In this document: piece by piece, positions 32,972 through 45,567 of the stretch
Layout: every line of letters begins with the position of its first letter
Numbering within the stretch: the stretch's first letter is position 1
Assembly: GCF_000143415.4 (NCBI RefSeq)
Contig: NW_003314318.1
Location: 829,390 to 893,389 of the forward strand
DNA from: Selaginella moellendorffii
Lineage: Eukaryota; Streptophyta; Lycopodiopsida; Selaginellales; Selaginellaceae
DNA length: 64,000 nucleotides
Reading direction: 5' to 3'
Program-made: the position numbers and the translations under genes
Notes under the pieces: generated by a model
Database searches by the model: none
Told to the model about the DNA's origin: nothing
The model's input: only the letters and a program-made list of their open reading frames with translations

Positions 32972-34385
32972 AGGAAAAAGAGTTTCTCCTTAATTTTGCT
33001 AAGCAGTTGTGAATAAATATCCAGGACAAAGACTAGAGGGAATTGCATAGTTAGTAAACAATATTTTACCATGCTAATAAAATTTGTATAAAAGTGTTTT
33101 GTATGAATGGGCCAACAAAGGAAACTCAATACATGTAATACAAATACATTACGGCTACCAGCATCTTTTAAGCATTCCTTGTATATTGCTGCTCTTGAAG
33201 TTCCAGCTACTTTAGAGAACAGACTGTAAAGATCAGTCACCTTCCGGATCCATAACCATTTGATGGAAAGCATCAAGATTTAAAGCAGTGACGAACGAGG
33301 CAAAAACATTCCTTACATTGTTGTTGTTAGAGTCGTCATCTTCACTTCCTTCGCTTGATCCATCGATGCCACTACTGCTAAGTAGTCAAAGCATGGTGAG
33401 CTCAACCCTCAAAAGGAAAGAAAGGCCAAAGCTGCCGTTTCTGACAGGCTTGCATTTCTATAGCGAGTACACACCTCTGCGAGCTAAAATAAATTATAGA
33501 GCAACCATTTGGGGCAATGCTTGTTGTTCATTTGCTATATATTATCAACATCAACACTCTAACAAGAAAAGTCTTATCAGGTTGCAAATCGTGTTTGTAT
33601 TGAAAAGCAAACGGCAAAACAAATTTATTTAAGAATAATTACATACATCTTAAAATTTAACCGTCAGATTCGTCAAACTCACCGGCACAAAACATTTTCA
33701 TAGCGACAGCAGGAGACCTTGCCATGATAAAGTCATAGACATTGGCAGGTTTGTGGAAGTCCTCGAGGTCATCGTAAGCCAATCAGCCGAACATTTATCA
33801 CCTTGCAAGAGAGCATGGCTTTGACCTGCTGCAGGCACTCGGCAATATCCCCGTTGAAGACACAGCGTTAAACTGTGACATGCGCCACAATGAGCTTCAT
33901 CACCTCCCTGAACTTGGCCTGTTCCCAGCCGCAACCATGCTCCAGTCCCAAATAAACCTTGGCCAACTCAGCCACTACCATGCCTTTTAGAACTACCTCC
34001 ATGCTGAGTCCCAGGTCGAACACGCAGCTCTCAAGCAGCAAAGGGCAGCCACAAATGTCCATTCTTTTCACTAAAGTGCCCCAGGCTTCCACTGCGGAAC
34101 GTTTTTGTGACTCTGGAACCACCGTTCCAGAAAAAAGTCACCGGAGCTGGACATAATCACTACCGTAGTCTAGTCCTGCTTTGTCATGGCTACAAACCAT
34201 CCCAAGAGAGTAGCTACATCATTGTTGGACCACTGCTTCAACCTGTCAGCTTCATCGATGACAAAAATTGGCCTCCTGTGCTGGTTTTCAATTTCCAGGC
34301 TCATAAACCAGCCTTTCACTCGCTGGGGAGTGACATCAGGTACGCGCTCCACTCTCACTTGAAGACTTGTAATGCTTTAAATCTT
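32972..34385 (-). pseudogene. AAA/STAND-type ATPase pseudogene, copy B
   Basis: This is a direct diverged duplicate of copy A. The shared stretches include TTAATTTTGCTAAG at the start, GGAAAGCATCAAG, the Walker B segment RRPIFVIDEADRLKQWSNND (34170-34358), KGMVVAELAK, and the TCGCTGGGGAGTGA flank. Relative to copy A, about 500 bp are missing between the Walker B part and that flank, which removes the Walker A loop. The codon after FFLE differs: copy B has Trp where copy A has a stop. It is non-functional. Confidence 0.65.
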
Positions 34386-34759
34386 TGGATCCTTCTACGC
34401 CAGCCATCTCGGGAAGGCCTATACCATGTCATAAGCGCAAGTCATGTTCCACATAAGAGCCATGTAGGAAAGAGAGGAACAAGCGCCGGTTTCTTCCACA
34501 GGAGAGAAATGAATCTTCATGGATGTGCTCGCAAATTTTTTTCCAAAAAACGCGCAGTAAAAAGCGATATATACTACTACCTGGCGTAGATAAATTTTTG
34601 GATAGAATTAAACAATAGCACAAAAAGTATGTGTCTTGGACACTCCGGAGCAGGGAGGGCCCCTTGCATACACAGAATGCAAAAGTGAAAGAGAAAAAGG
34701 AAAAGAAAAAAAGAAAGAATACATAGTCTAACATTTTGTTTTTTGAGGACTTTGGGTCC

Positions 34760-34784
34760 CTTTGGCTTATTTCTCTCTCTCTCC

Positions 34785-34815
<31 letters not shown>
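34760..34815. repeat. CT microsatellite
   Basis: A (CT)n tract of about 50 bp lies upstream of the GT92 gene. It could be a pyrimidine-rich promoter or leader element. Confidence 0.6.
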
Positions 34816-35080
34816 GCTTTTCTGATTGTTTAAGAAAAGTTCTACACCACCAACATAAAGAAGAAAATATTAGGGATATTATTAACGGTGGTTGGCACGA
34901 TTGCACTCCAAACCATTTGATATTCAATTGGATTTCTAATGCATAATTTCCACGTTGACCCTTAGCTTGCTGAACAGAGGAGATTACTCAGATTTACGCG
35001 ATGAGCTTAGAGATGGATCTCATCTGATCGAGGGCGGACCCAACCCTATCGATCCATCGCACAAGCGCAAGCTAGCAGCT

Positions 35081-36079
35081 ATGGCGCGATTCTCCCCGGG
35101 ACGATCGTCTTGGCATGGCAATGGCTGCGGCGATTTAGGCAGAAAATGCTTACTTCTCTTGGCAGCATGGCTGATATTCCTTGCGGGCTTAATCGTCCAC
35201 TTTGGGAGCGATTCGGGCGCCCCCTCGATCAAAGGACACGAGCGCGATGGATTCTTCCTCGTCGCAGTGATCTTCAACAGGGTGTTTGCGGCAGATCTGT
35301 TCAACATCACGTCTTTCGAGTGCCGGCAGTGGATCGATTACATGGGCAGCGCAGGGGTGGAGCACATCTACTGGTATGACACCGCCCACGATGAATCCGA
35401 GTCCCAGGAAGAAAGTCTCCGGCCATATGTGGAATCCGGCGCTCTCACATACCACCGCTTCTACTCGCTCTTCCCCAAGCTCGAGGGCTCGGATTTCCAC
35501 TACGAGCAGGACAATTCCTACGCCCATTTCCTCGCGAACTACAATCGATCCGGCGGCTGGGCGATCGAGATGGATGTGGACGAGTACCCATTCTCGCCCA
35601 CGGACACGAATCCGGGATTTTTGGCCAGATTTTTGCGAAGGACAGGCACGAGCGAGGTGTCCCAGATCTTGTTACAGTGTATGCTCTTCATGGGGAATCC
35701 AATGGGCGATCCGGGGAACTGGGTGATCGAGCGCTACCAGAGGAGGAAGCGCGAGAGCGAGGGCACGATCCCGGGATTCCATAGCCGCCAGAAGCCGATC
35801 TTTCGGCCAGCGCTGACCGAGGGCGTGACGACCTTCGATCCACACAAGTTTGTGATGAGGATTGGGGCGACGATCGTGGCGGAGGAGAAGGAGATGAGGA
35901 TGAACCACTACTGGGGGCCTCGGCTGACAGATTTTGGGCCTGATACTCCAGAGGCCGTAGCGATGCTGGTGGAGGACAGTGGGATTCAGCCCATCGCGAG
36001 CTATCTAAAGAGGACGAAGATTGGAGATGATCTTAGATACGGAAACGGACGGCCTAGATTAGGCCCCCTTCCATTTTGA
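35081..36079 (+). CDS. GT92 (DUF23) family glycosyltransferase, 332 aa
   Basis: This is a single exon. ATG 35081 (MARFSPGRSSWHGNG) gives a short cytosolic tail and one membrane anchor, KCLLLLAAWLIFLAGLIVHF, the type II topology of Golgi transferases. The lumenal domain has FFLVAVIFNRVFAADLF, a QWIDYMGSAGVEHIYWYDTA stretch, the metal-binding DxD-like site AIEMDVDEYPF, then the GT92 core FMGNPMGDP..VIERYQRR and KFVMRIGA, ending MNHYWGPR. Family knowledge: plant GT92 proteins include beta-1,4-galactan synthases of pectin side chains. This one is short, and its acceptor cannot be told from sequence. Confidence 0.85.
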   Translation: MARFSPGRSSWHGNGCGDLGRKCLLLLAAWLIFLAGLIVHFGSDSGAPSIKGHERDGFFLVAVIFNRVFAADLFNITSFECRQWIDYMGSAGVEHIYWYDTAHDESESQEESLRPYVESGALTYHRFYSLFPKLEGSDFHYEQDNSYAHFLANYNRSGGWAIEMDVDEYPFSPTDTNPGFLARFLRRTGTSEVSQILLQCMLFMGNPMGDPGNWVIERYQRRKRESEGTIPGFHSRQKPIFRPALTEGVTTFDPHKFVMRIGATIVAEEKEMRMNHYWGPRLTDFGPDTPEAVAMLVEDSGIQPIASYLKRTKIGDDLRYGNGRPRLGPLPF

Positions 36080-36119
36080 CAAAGTTATTTGTACATAACT
36101 TTTAACCCGTGGGTTAAAT

Positions 36120-36240
36120 TGCCCCCATTCCTTTTAGGGTTTTAGGGCTTCTATTGTTCGATCCAACGGCGCTTCTTTGTTTCGATTGATCGCATTGTGA
36201 GTGGTTTAGTCATTTGTGAGGAGCTAGGGTTTTAGCACGG
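36120..36240 (+). promoter_or_regulatory. telo-box-like motifs upstream of NUP1-like gene
   Basis: TTTTAGGGTTTTAGGGCTT and a second TAGGGTTTTAG lie 60-170 bp before the start codon, resembling reversed telo-boxes. Confidence 0.45.
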
Positions 36241-36300
36241 TGGCGCGCGATGCCTCCTACTCCACGCGCGCCATGAGCGCCAGATCAATCGCGGTTCTTC

Positions 36301-38251
36301 ATGGAAGCGCATGAATCGTCCATGGCGCCGCCGGAGGTAGGGGATAGGACGCCTTACGCGGGTAGCGGCGGTAGTAGCAGCAAGCTCAAGCTCAAGAAAG
36401 GTTCTTCGTCCAGCGCGAGGATTAGCACGCCGTATGAGAGGCCAGCGGCAGCCGCAAGGCATCCCAGGCAGGCGGCAGCGCTCGCGGAGAGCAAGGAAGG
36501 ATGGATTGGAGGCAGAATTGTAGGCTCGGCATCTAGGATTCTAACCAAGAGTGCTACATTTTTGTACACTTCACTGTTCAAGCGCCAAGCTCCGGCTATC
36601 GCAGCTCCTCCTCGGCCAAATGCTGGTGGGTTTGTTTGATCTCTTTTGGGTTTTTGTGAAGTTGCGGTTTGATCTTGCAGAAGTGGAACTGGATGGAACT
36701 GGCGATGATATACCTTCTTTGGAACTAGCGTTCCCTTCGAACGAGCAGGTAGTCTGGTTTTTTTCTTCTTGGTTTTTCTTTTTCTTTCGTTTACTAGTTT
36801 ATTGTTTCTCGCTGTGAAGGTGGCTAAGGATGATCGTGACGATGCCCGGCTTGAGAATGGGCCGTGTGATCCTGTCAGGGTCGAGAATGGTCCCTGTGAT
36901 CCTGTGGAAGCTGATGACCTTGAGAGCATTCTTGTTGAAAAGGAGCTCACAAGGTAGTTTCTTTTTTTTTCAATCACGAAGTAACTTTGTGCCGCGCAGG
37001 GAGCAATGTGAGCGCTACATCAAGCTCATCAGATCGAGGTTTTACGGGGACGAGCATGTAAGCAAGCCGTCTACTAGTGTGTCTCGAGCTCAGCGGTGGA
37101 CGCCGATTCAGGTTCCAATCTCAGGTGGTCGCGAGGTAATGTATTTTACATTCTCTGCTTGGATAAATTCTACGCTACGCTTTCTTTGCAGCTTTTGAAG
37201 AAGCGGGATAGTGCCGAAAACTCTTCGCCTTTGGCGCGTGGCACGAAGGATCTCTCACCGACTGGTTCGATGAGTTTTAGAGGTCCAAGTATCCTGCCGA
37301 GCGTTGCGCAAAAGAGGAAGCCTCATGCCGACTCGATGGACTTGACTTGCTTCCGCAAGACAAAAGAGAGGACAGGTTTCAAGCTGTCCGCGCCTAGTCA
37401 ATCAACGCGCACTGCTGGGAGAATCCTTGACACACTGGAGAAAAGTCCTTTCAGGGACCTTGACGCGAGAAAAACCACCGAAGCGAGCAGGGTTTCTTCT
37501 GGAAAAAGAGTTACGGCGGCAGAAAATGTGCTTTCTTCGACAGATACAGTTCCAGAGAATCCACCCCTTTACAAGGCAAGTATCTATCATTCTTTCTTCA
37601 TTTCCAGTGCGACCATTTCGTAACCGTTGTGTTGCTACTCCAGACGAAGCGTGGTGGCTTGGCGCCGCTGACTGGATTGTCAGCTTCTTCGAGTTTCACA
37701 TTTCCTTCAACACGCTCTCGCTCTGGTCCAGAGCCGCCAACACCAAAGATACCATCGCCCCCCTCCGTCATCACAAGGTATTCCTTTTTCTAAACTCCAG
37801 CAGCTCTTAAGTCTTGGTTGTCAGCAGGGATCAGACCAAGACCAGAAGCGTTACGGTTTCATTTGCCAATGGGACAGCCTCCGATATCGACAAGTTCGCT
37901 GCACGGGTCGAGAAAGCTAGCTCTATTCTCGAGGGGAACTTTGGTGGTGGTGGAGCTCCATCGCTAACTTCTTCTCCCTCCGCGAGCGGTTTCGAGGCCG
38001 GCAGTTCTAGCAGATTCTTAGCAGCACGAGGTGATGACGATGGGAAGAAGACGATCTCGGTGGCTTTTGATCCGGCAAAAGAAAAGGAACACTCCCTGTT
38101 CGAAGCGAAGTCGGAGAAGTTCTTGGTAGGAGCTCAATCACCCGCTCCTCCAGATAGCAATCCTCCTAATTCATCTAATGGCGGCTTCTCAGTTGTTGCT
38201 GGACCGGAGAAGATATCAAAGAGAAAAAAGTCCGCAAAACGAATGAGGTGA
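36301..38251 (+). CDS. NUP1: NUP1/NUP136-like nuclear-basket nucleoporin
   Basis: Exon 1 starts MEAHESSMAPPEVGDRTPYA and has the plant NUP1 N-terminal amphipathic block (STPYERPAAAAR, then GWIGGRIVGSASRIL, then FLYTSLFKRQAP). Later exons read LTREQCERYIKLIRSRFYG, comparable to the conserved SREECxRLxxLIxSR motif, then STRTAGRILDTLEKSPFRD, then RKRKPHADSMD-type and GGLAPLTGLSASSSFTFPS stretches. The last exon is Ser/Gly/Phe-rich (FEAGSSSRFLAARG, GGFSVVAGPEKISKRKKSA) with a basic tail, KRMR. Family knowledge: NUP1/NUP136 is the plant basket protein that serves mRNA export and nuclear shape. FG content is low here. About seven short introns. Confidence 0.75.
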
Positions 38252-38850
38252 GGAAATGATCACTTGATTGACCAGAGTGAGAAAAGATTCCTGGCTAACA
38301 GCAACAGTGGGGCTTTGTATGATAAGTTCAAGGTTTTGGTGACTTGCTACCGAATAAGTGGCACGGGTGATGGTGACTTCGCTTCTGTGGGTATAATACA
38401 AGCTCTTACCAATCAAACTTGCTGAAAAACAACAGGACAAGCATACGCTTTACCAAGCAGCAATGCCACACTCGTGGCCTGAGAAGAGGCTGAAATGAGA
38501 GGTGAGCATGGAGACTCAGTAAAGAGCGAGCTTCACAAAGTAAGCAGTAAGCATGGACTGAATTTTGAGCTAATAGATCTCGCAACTTAGCCGTTGAATG
38601 GAGGGAGCTGCACTTACAAACTGTCTCACAGATCTGAATTTCCTTTTGAGCCTATCACCAGTATTCATTGCCCCAAGGAATGTCGCTGCAGTTTCATCAG
38701 CTCTGCCACATTCGCTGCATCAACTATGATGAAGCCCATGACCTTGTCCAGGGAATGCTGCTTCCAAAAGTGACGAGGATGATGCATCGGCTTCAACTGA
38801 GGAGGCATAACCAAAAGCCGGAGCTGAATATTGGACAGCATCTTGTACTC
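38252..38850. other. gap without recognised gene
   Basis: This contains 3' sequence of the NUP1-like gene and short frames with no recognisable content. Confidence 0.4.
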
Positions 38851-38851
38851 G

Positions 38852-39574
38852 TCAGAGATAGTCCTCCGGAAAGCCGGGAGCATCAACATCTGAGTGAGAC
38901 AGAGGGCGTTTCGGAAACTTGTCCTGCATGGTCAGGATTTCACCGTCTGCAGATCTATACCTAATTGCCCGTATCGAGTCTGCTGCAGCATCGTTATTTC
39001 CCGATACAAGCGTCGTGCAAACCTGCTTGTCATGTTCCAGATCGCAGAGAAATCTGCATTCGGTGGACACGAGCACGTCCATTATACCAGCGAGCTTTGC
39101 GATTTGCCGGAACTCGACAGGGCGGTCATCAAGTTCTAGTAGCGGTCTTATAAGAGGCATTCTGTCCATCACCCCGTCGTACTTCATGCTTCGGAATGAC
39201 AAAGCATAAAAGTTCTGCAGGCAGAATCCCTGAGCCGATGCGCAAGGCACCCGGTGACATAGTTCCAGCCACTTCGAAGGCAGGTGCAGCCATTATCCTC
39301 GTGCTGATCCTCGAAGTAGTTTCTAGCTGCGACGACGCAATATTCGTGGCCCTTTCTTCCCACTCCGCCCTCAACAAGGACGATACAAGCGTCCTTCCTT
39401 TCCACGCCGACTCAAGGCCCAGTCGAGCAATCTTGCCATAGAAACTCATCTTACTTGCACTCCACTGACTTGCCTGGCGGTCGGCAAAGGCGGAGGAGTG
39501 TAGGCTGGAACAGCCACGGCGCCTGCCTGATCGTCTGCTGGAATGGAGATCGGACTTGCATACACTGGCGCCAT
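38852..39574 (-). CDS. unresolved locus, product not recognised
   Basis: A start at 39574 gives MAPVYASPISIPADDQAGAV and a Pro-rich stretch, then a GTAAGA donor. Open frames downstream include KMSFYGKIARLGLESAWKG and, after further splicing or a frame change, FRQIAKLAGIMDVLVSTECR and TTLVSGNNDAAADSIRAIRY, ending FPEDYL (stop at 38852). Two overlapping frames are open over 39184-39450 and I cannot choose between them. Codon composition is gene-like, but no domain is recognised. Confidence 0.3.
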
Positions 39575-40405
39575 CCTGAAAATCCAAACGATACGTTTAG
39601 AACTTTAGTAAAATCTAAGCTCTAAGATGGTAGCACAAAGGAAATCGAAATGGTAGAGCAAAACGTAGAACAAGCAAGGGAAATCCGTGTGCCCAGGGCA
39701 AGAAACGCTAGAAATGGAAGATCTACAAGCAAATGCTGCTTCATTCCGCTAGAATGCATGCTCTAGACCTCGAAATCCATGCCAATCGACCCTGGCAGCG
39801 TATTTCCATGCCAAGAAAACCTGGAGAATGCTCACATACCTCGCCCTGATCGCGCCGCGCGCCTGCCTTCACTGCCTGGATTCAGCTTTTCTCTGGTTCT
39901 ACACGCCTTCATGCCATACTTTTTATCATACGTACATTTTATCACAGGTGTGTCTCAAACTTTAATAACGCTTCCTTAACTTGAGCCTCCTCTATAAATA
40001 TAATTTCTATGGTTCGTGACCTAAGATTCGAGCTCTAGACTAGGTTCTAAGCAAGCCCTTTGTCAAGCCCCTCCATTTTGACCATTCTGATGTTACTTTC
40101 GAGCGACTATATACCTGCTGACAAAAAATAAAAAATAAAAAATGGTTGTTTTAGTGTATCATTTTTTTTTGTTTAACAATTGTAAATATGGATAGTTTAG
40201 TTTATCGTGTTAAAAGCCTCCGGACATAATAGATTAAGTTATCCATCTCTCATGTTACTTGGATTTGTGTGTGTGCTTAGTGAAAATAATTGTGTTGCAG
40301 CGTCAATGCTCTACTAGAGCAAGCAGATTATCCTGGCAAGAAACAATGTGTGGTCACACAAAAGCATAGCAATGTTGTGTGACTTATACATCTGATACTA
40401 CTCTA
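39575..40405. other. gap without recognised gene
   Basis: Mixed sequence, AT-rich after 40,080, without a supportable gene or repeat. Confidence 0.4.
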
Positions 40406-40411
40406 GAAGTG

Positions 40412-40599
40412 CTAGGAAAATTCATCTACTCGAGGTAAGATTTTGGTTTTGAATTATTTGGATGTGCAGGAACAAGCCCGTGATTAAAAAGCTCGTCAGA
40501 CGCTTTTACCAGTGGGATGAAAATCTGGCGAGGGAGCTTGGTTTTATTACCGGATTTGATCCCGAGCTCTACATTGCCAAAGCACACAAAACCTTATAG
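40412..40599 (+). pseudogene. orphan 3' exon fragment
   Basis: The sequence LEVLGKFIYSR can be joined across a possible 35-bp GT-AG gap (40435-40469) to NKPVIKKLVRRFYQWDENLA and RELGFITGFDPELYIAKAHK, with the stop at 40597-40599. It has the look of the last exon of a conserved gene, but I see no upstream exons. The product is not recognised. Confidence 0.3.
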
Positions 40600-40749
40600 C
40601 TCAATGCATATGAGAAGGTCTAGGAGCTATTTCTTTTGCATTATAGAAGTTTGAACTTAATTCTACAAGCAAGCAAGAATGTGAAGGAACTGCCATCCAT
40701 GTCTCTCATGGCAACGGTAGCGCACGAGCTATTAGTCCTCTCTTGGTTT

Positions 40750-40849
40750 CAAAATGCGCCTCGTATACTGTTTGCCAATTTCAGGGGTTTCATGTTCCAT
40801 GCAATGCGCTTGTATACTGCTCGCCATTTCAGGGGTTTCATGTTCCATG
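40750..40849. repeat. two-copy tandem duplication of about 50 bp
   Basis: Two adjacent units both end in TTTCAGGGGTTTCATGTTCC; they differ by a few substitutions and a small indel. Confidence 0.7.
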
Positions 40850-41499
40850 GCCCGACGGTCCCCATACATCTGACTTGATGGAAAATCTGATCAACGTACT
40901 CCACCAATTGTGGCAAGAAACAATCCAAACAATATAAGTTTGTTTTTTCTCATGCTCAGTTTAGTGTCATGGAATGGTTTCAAGATGAAGGATCTGCTAT
41001 AGAACAAGAGTTTTTCATTCAGAGTGCAAGCTTCTGGTGGAGGGGTTTGAGATCAACCCATTTGAAGCATCCAAGTTTCCGTGCCATCTGTGCTTAACGC
41101 TCAAGCAACCCAACTTCAAACTACTTGTGACCAAGGAAAAGAGAGAGAGTTTGGCATCTATATAGCAGGTACAGTGGTCCAAGGGTGGGAACATTTTGAG
41201 CCTATACCTTATGGTATGTATGAGGCAATTACTCATTTATAGGACCCTTTAGCTGGTGCATTGGGAAGAACTAAAAGCTGTATTAGGTGTTACAGCAAGT
41301 TTGACCACAAATTTATGAGGATTGGCATGATGTTTTCCTTGGAAGATTTGTGAAGTTTGTTTTCCTCAGAAGAATTGGAAGGTTCATGAAGCTTTTCTTT
41401 TGTCTCAATTTTTCTTTTTCCTTTTCTTTCCATAATAAACCTCTATGAACAAAATGAAATTGCAATTGAAAGGAATTTCCAAATGATTTAAAAATATCT

Positions 41500-41830
41500 A
41501 CAACAATAAAATGATAAGGGGCAAAGGCTCACAGTTGTTGGATCAGGCAGGCCTGGTAGTCATGCTCATTGGCTGGAGCAAGACGGGAATTTGACACATG
41601 TTTAGAGCACAAGAGGCATTCACTTCCTCCCATTTGTGTTCCTAAGTGTTGGCACGACCACAATTGAACTATTGTACTTAGCAGCTCAATGTAATGCCTA
41701 GATAAGATGATCACATCATCTGCAATCCAAAGCTCCCTCAATTTAAGGCAATTCAAGCTGCATGCTCGGGCTCTTGCAAAAGCTCCAAAGAAGAGGGAGT
41801 AAATCCTCTCCTGAAGGGTGGGTCGTTACC
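41500..41830 (-). mobile_element. non-LTR reverse transcriptase relic
   Basis: LRELWIADDVIILSRHYIEL on the - strand (41529-41756) resembles the (F/Y)ADD box and following helix of LINE RTs. The surroundings are decayed and no ends can be set. Confidence 0.4.
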
Positions 41831-44680
41831 CTTCTACAACAGGGTAGAGAGTTCTAAAGTAGGAGCCAAGCAATCACAAATGAAGAGGCACATCTGGGCA
41901 ATTAATCAGGTGTATCTGGTTTGTCAATACCCAAAACTTTGAAAAAAAAATTCTCTCTCTTGGATAGAGTAACCTCTTTGTGTGTTTAGATTTTGGCAAC
42001 AGTGATTTTAAGTATTTGGTACATTCTAAATCCTCTTAACATTCAATGGCCAACTTACTAAGAATGTTTCAACCTTCTTACATAACTTTTTTAAAAGTTC
42101 TTGGAGGCATTGCTTGTGTGTTCTATTGCCAAAGAGCCTTACAAATTTCCCAGTGACACTTTTTGCTGCTACTCTATGGAATAGACCAATAAATCCACTC
42201 TAGTGACTCCATCACTACTAGGAACCCATAGAGACCAAGTATGATGATAGATCAGTTCTTCCTTCACATGAAACTTTATGCTCCTACTACTCCGAAGAAC
42301 TGGTAATATTTCTCTAGATTCCACAATTGACTTAGCTTACAGCATAGAAGGACTAGCAAAGAAGGGCTTATTACATTAGGGTATCATCCTCTGGCATGAT
42401 CAATTCAGGGTGATTGGTTACCCCTCCCTCACATGACATCTATGTGCAGTTTAAGGCAACTCCCTTTCATGGTACTTGGGCTCTTGTAAGATAACTCCAT
42501 TGTGAAGCAGCTACTCCCTCCTCAATTCAGTGATTGATCACCCCTCCCTCTATTTAGGCATGTATCTACTAGTGATAATTATGATGCCCAAGTACAAAGC
42601 ATAGCATTTTCAGGCCATTAGAATCAGAATTCTCCTTTTATGGATATTTTTGTGGAATTCTCCCTTTGTGGATATCTTATTTTCTTCTCTTTTAAACAAA
42701 CAGCTAGGATTTTTAACAGATGATTTAGAATGACTATTTTTATTTATCTGTATTGTTCACCAAAAGAACCAAGTATATTATGGGTATTTGATATGTTTGA
42801 GGATTATGCTAGAAATCAAATATACTCTTTTCATATTTCTTTACTCTATATTAAATCAAATTTCCAACTATACAGTAAATTTAATTATGATTTCGTAATA
42901 TATAAGTTTATTCAGCTGGTTGATGGGTAACAACTATTGACAAGTTCATTAAACTTTATCATTATGTGTTACAATTTAAATCCAAATCACAATTTAAGAG
43001 GGCTAGCAATTGAAATTCTAGTGATACCCATGAGGAGTATTTTAAGCCAATCTTCAATCAGTTTGTTGCAATTCAAGATAATGAGAAGTTGAAAGTAATT
43101 ATAGCATGCTAAGCATCTCATATATAGAATATACTAATGCACTTGAGAATATCTCTTGAATATATCTTTGCATGAATTTCCTCATCCCATATCTCTTGTG
43201 TTATACACACACACATCCCCATGAGGGATAATCAATCCATCAAGAAGGCAGTTACATGCTCAAATACTCAAATTTGAGTATTAAGAGCCTATATGAGTAT
43301 CAGGATTTAGGATCTTGTGAGTGCTATACTTTTTGAAACTATAATGTCCCAATTCCATGTAGTATGGAGAATGATGTATGCACAAAAGGATATCCAAAAA
43401 ATTAAACAAAGAAACAACATTGAGTATTGATGGTTATTGACGACTAGATAATAGTTGTATATATATTAAAAAGAATCACATTATTGATAACTGTTGGATT
43501 GTACCATATAAAACATATCTTTGTAAAAAATATAAAGCTTATATATATGCAGCTATTAAAAGTATTAAATATTTATTTCAATATGTTTATAAAGGATATG
43601 ATTGTGCAACTTTACAAATACAAACTACTACTTAGCAGCATGACGCCACACTTGATTGGGATGAATCTCAACTTTTTTGAATACTCAATATACATTTGAG
43701 CCTCTAAAGCTATTTAGTGGTTGTTTAAATTCAAAATGCATGATCATGTACAAGCTATAATATGCAAATCTAGTTATCTATCAAAAATTTAAAATGTTTA
43801 TTTTACAGAAGGAACTTAGATAAATGCTCTAAATCATGCAACATATAATGAAACAATATTAACAAAATGGTTTGAACCTGATTTAAATGCTAAGCAATAC
43901 ATCTACAAATTTGTTTATATTATGTGTTTAATAAACAGACAAACGGCAACCTTGGAAGAGAAACTTCTCTTGGATGTATTTAGTATCCCCTTTTTAAGAC
44001 TGAATACTATCATTTAGGACTTATTTTATTACATGAAAAAAAGTATAACATCATTTGAATTTTTAAGAACTATTGATAATATTTTATATCACACATTTCA
44101 GAAAATTACAGTTAAAATGAGACTTCTTGATAATGATAGAGTGAATGAAAAATGCATATATAAAGCATGTTCATTTCAAATGCTACAACAATTAAGATAA
44201 TTTTTAGTAGTTTCTATGTATTTATTGCAATCTTAGTTTATGGGAAGAATTTTGAGATTATAAATTATAAGACTTTACAATAACTCATCCTATTGATTAT
44301 TTTAATTTATATTTACAAGATATAAATAATAAACTTAATATATGAGGTCCAAGTGTACAATTACAATGCCATATACTAATATTAGCATAGTGGGATTTTG
44401 GTAGCAATCAGATTGACTTCAATCTAAACCATTCACTATTGTATATAAGTTATGGTTTTTGGGTTAATTGATATACACTTTTCCTATATTATCTTTCTAT
44501 ATCCCATACACTCACATTGGTAGAGATGAGGAACAACTTTGATTGTTCCTAAGGAGTGCTTGGATTTGGAATTTTTGTTTAGATATAACTTTCACATTGT
44601 TTAAATCTCCTTTTTTTCTAATTTTTTTTCCATTTTTTTTCTTTTACTCTTTCCTTTTTATTCATCTTTATAGTAGAGTA
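41831..44680. other. AT-rich repeat desert
   Basis: About 2.8 kb of AT-rich DNA. Short frames such as 42730-42930 and 43484-43699 are Ile/Lys/Tyr-rich and unsupported. I recognise no gene, RNA or structured repeat. Confidence 0.5.
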
Positions 44681-44681
44681 A

Positions 44682-45540
44682 TGTCTCTTCCTCCTTTAAC
44701 TCTAGAGCAACAGTTGGTGCAATTGCTTGATGTTATGTGATTATAGTTGAACAACCAAACTTAATTGATGGTGGCATTCACAACACATAATACAACTCCT
44801 TTTGCTTTTGTTGCGAATCCTCATGTTCAGCTAGAGTTCTTCTATGGAAATACGAGATGATGTGTATTATTGGTTTGATCACTTCATAGTGATTATTACA
44901 TATCATTCTTGGGATGATATTTAATGTTTGCATGAGTTTTCTACGTGTCTCCAAAAGATGGTGCTGTAGTGGTACAATAGTTTGAGTGCATCCACTCATA
45001 AGTATTGGAGTATTCTCCTAAACATCTTTAAATGCGCATTTAGATATGCTAACAATTGTGATGATGCCTTCCAACAATTGCATCGTCTTTGTCAAGGGCC
45101 ATCTGAGTCAGTGATGCAATTTGGCATTCGTTTCTGAAGTCTCTTGCTTTGTGCGAAGCCAAATATCTCAGAGCGGATCAAGCTGGGAATGTTGTGGCTA
45201 ACACTTTGTCAAGATCTTGTAAAACTTCTGCATGCACTTACTCTAGCCACCTTTGATGCCCTTCACCTAGCACAACATTATAATACATTGCCTTTTCCAC
45301 TTTTTGATACATGTCCTTCAGTTCCACTTCCTGTGGGAGATAGTCCTATCTGTAAGCCACAAATTTTTGCTTTCCAATTTGCCAGCTTACCTCGTCTACC
45401 CGTCCAACATTGCCTTGGCTTTTGCTAAATTCCCTCGCCAAGGTTCCCGCCTATGGTACCAACTCCTACTTGGTTTCAGCTACTCACTGCATGAGCAACA
45501 GAGTGTTACCCATCCATCCACGGATTCCCAAATCTTTCCC
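44682..45540 (+). mobile_element. retrotransposon Gag relic (target of the 12.6-kb transposon)
   Basis: Translated + strand fragments (LPPLTLEQQLVQLLDVM, LEFFYGNTR, FRYANNCDDAFQQLHRLCQG, SESVMQFGIRF) have the layout of a retrotransposon capsid region but contain many stops. The 12.6-kb DNA transposon begins at 45544 inside or at the end of this relic. Confidence 0.45.
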
Positions 45541-45543
45541 AAT

Positions 45544-45567
45544 AAGCTCTATTTCGTTAAAGTGGGA
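45544..45567 (+). repeat. left terminal inverted repeat
   Basis: A 24-bp TIR followed at once by a small internal inverted repeat (AAGTGGGA..TCCCACTT, about 45560-45585). Confidence 0.85.
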
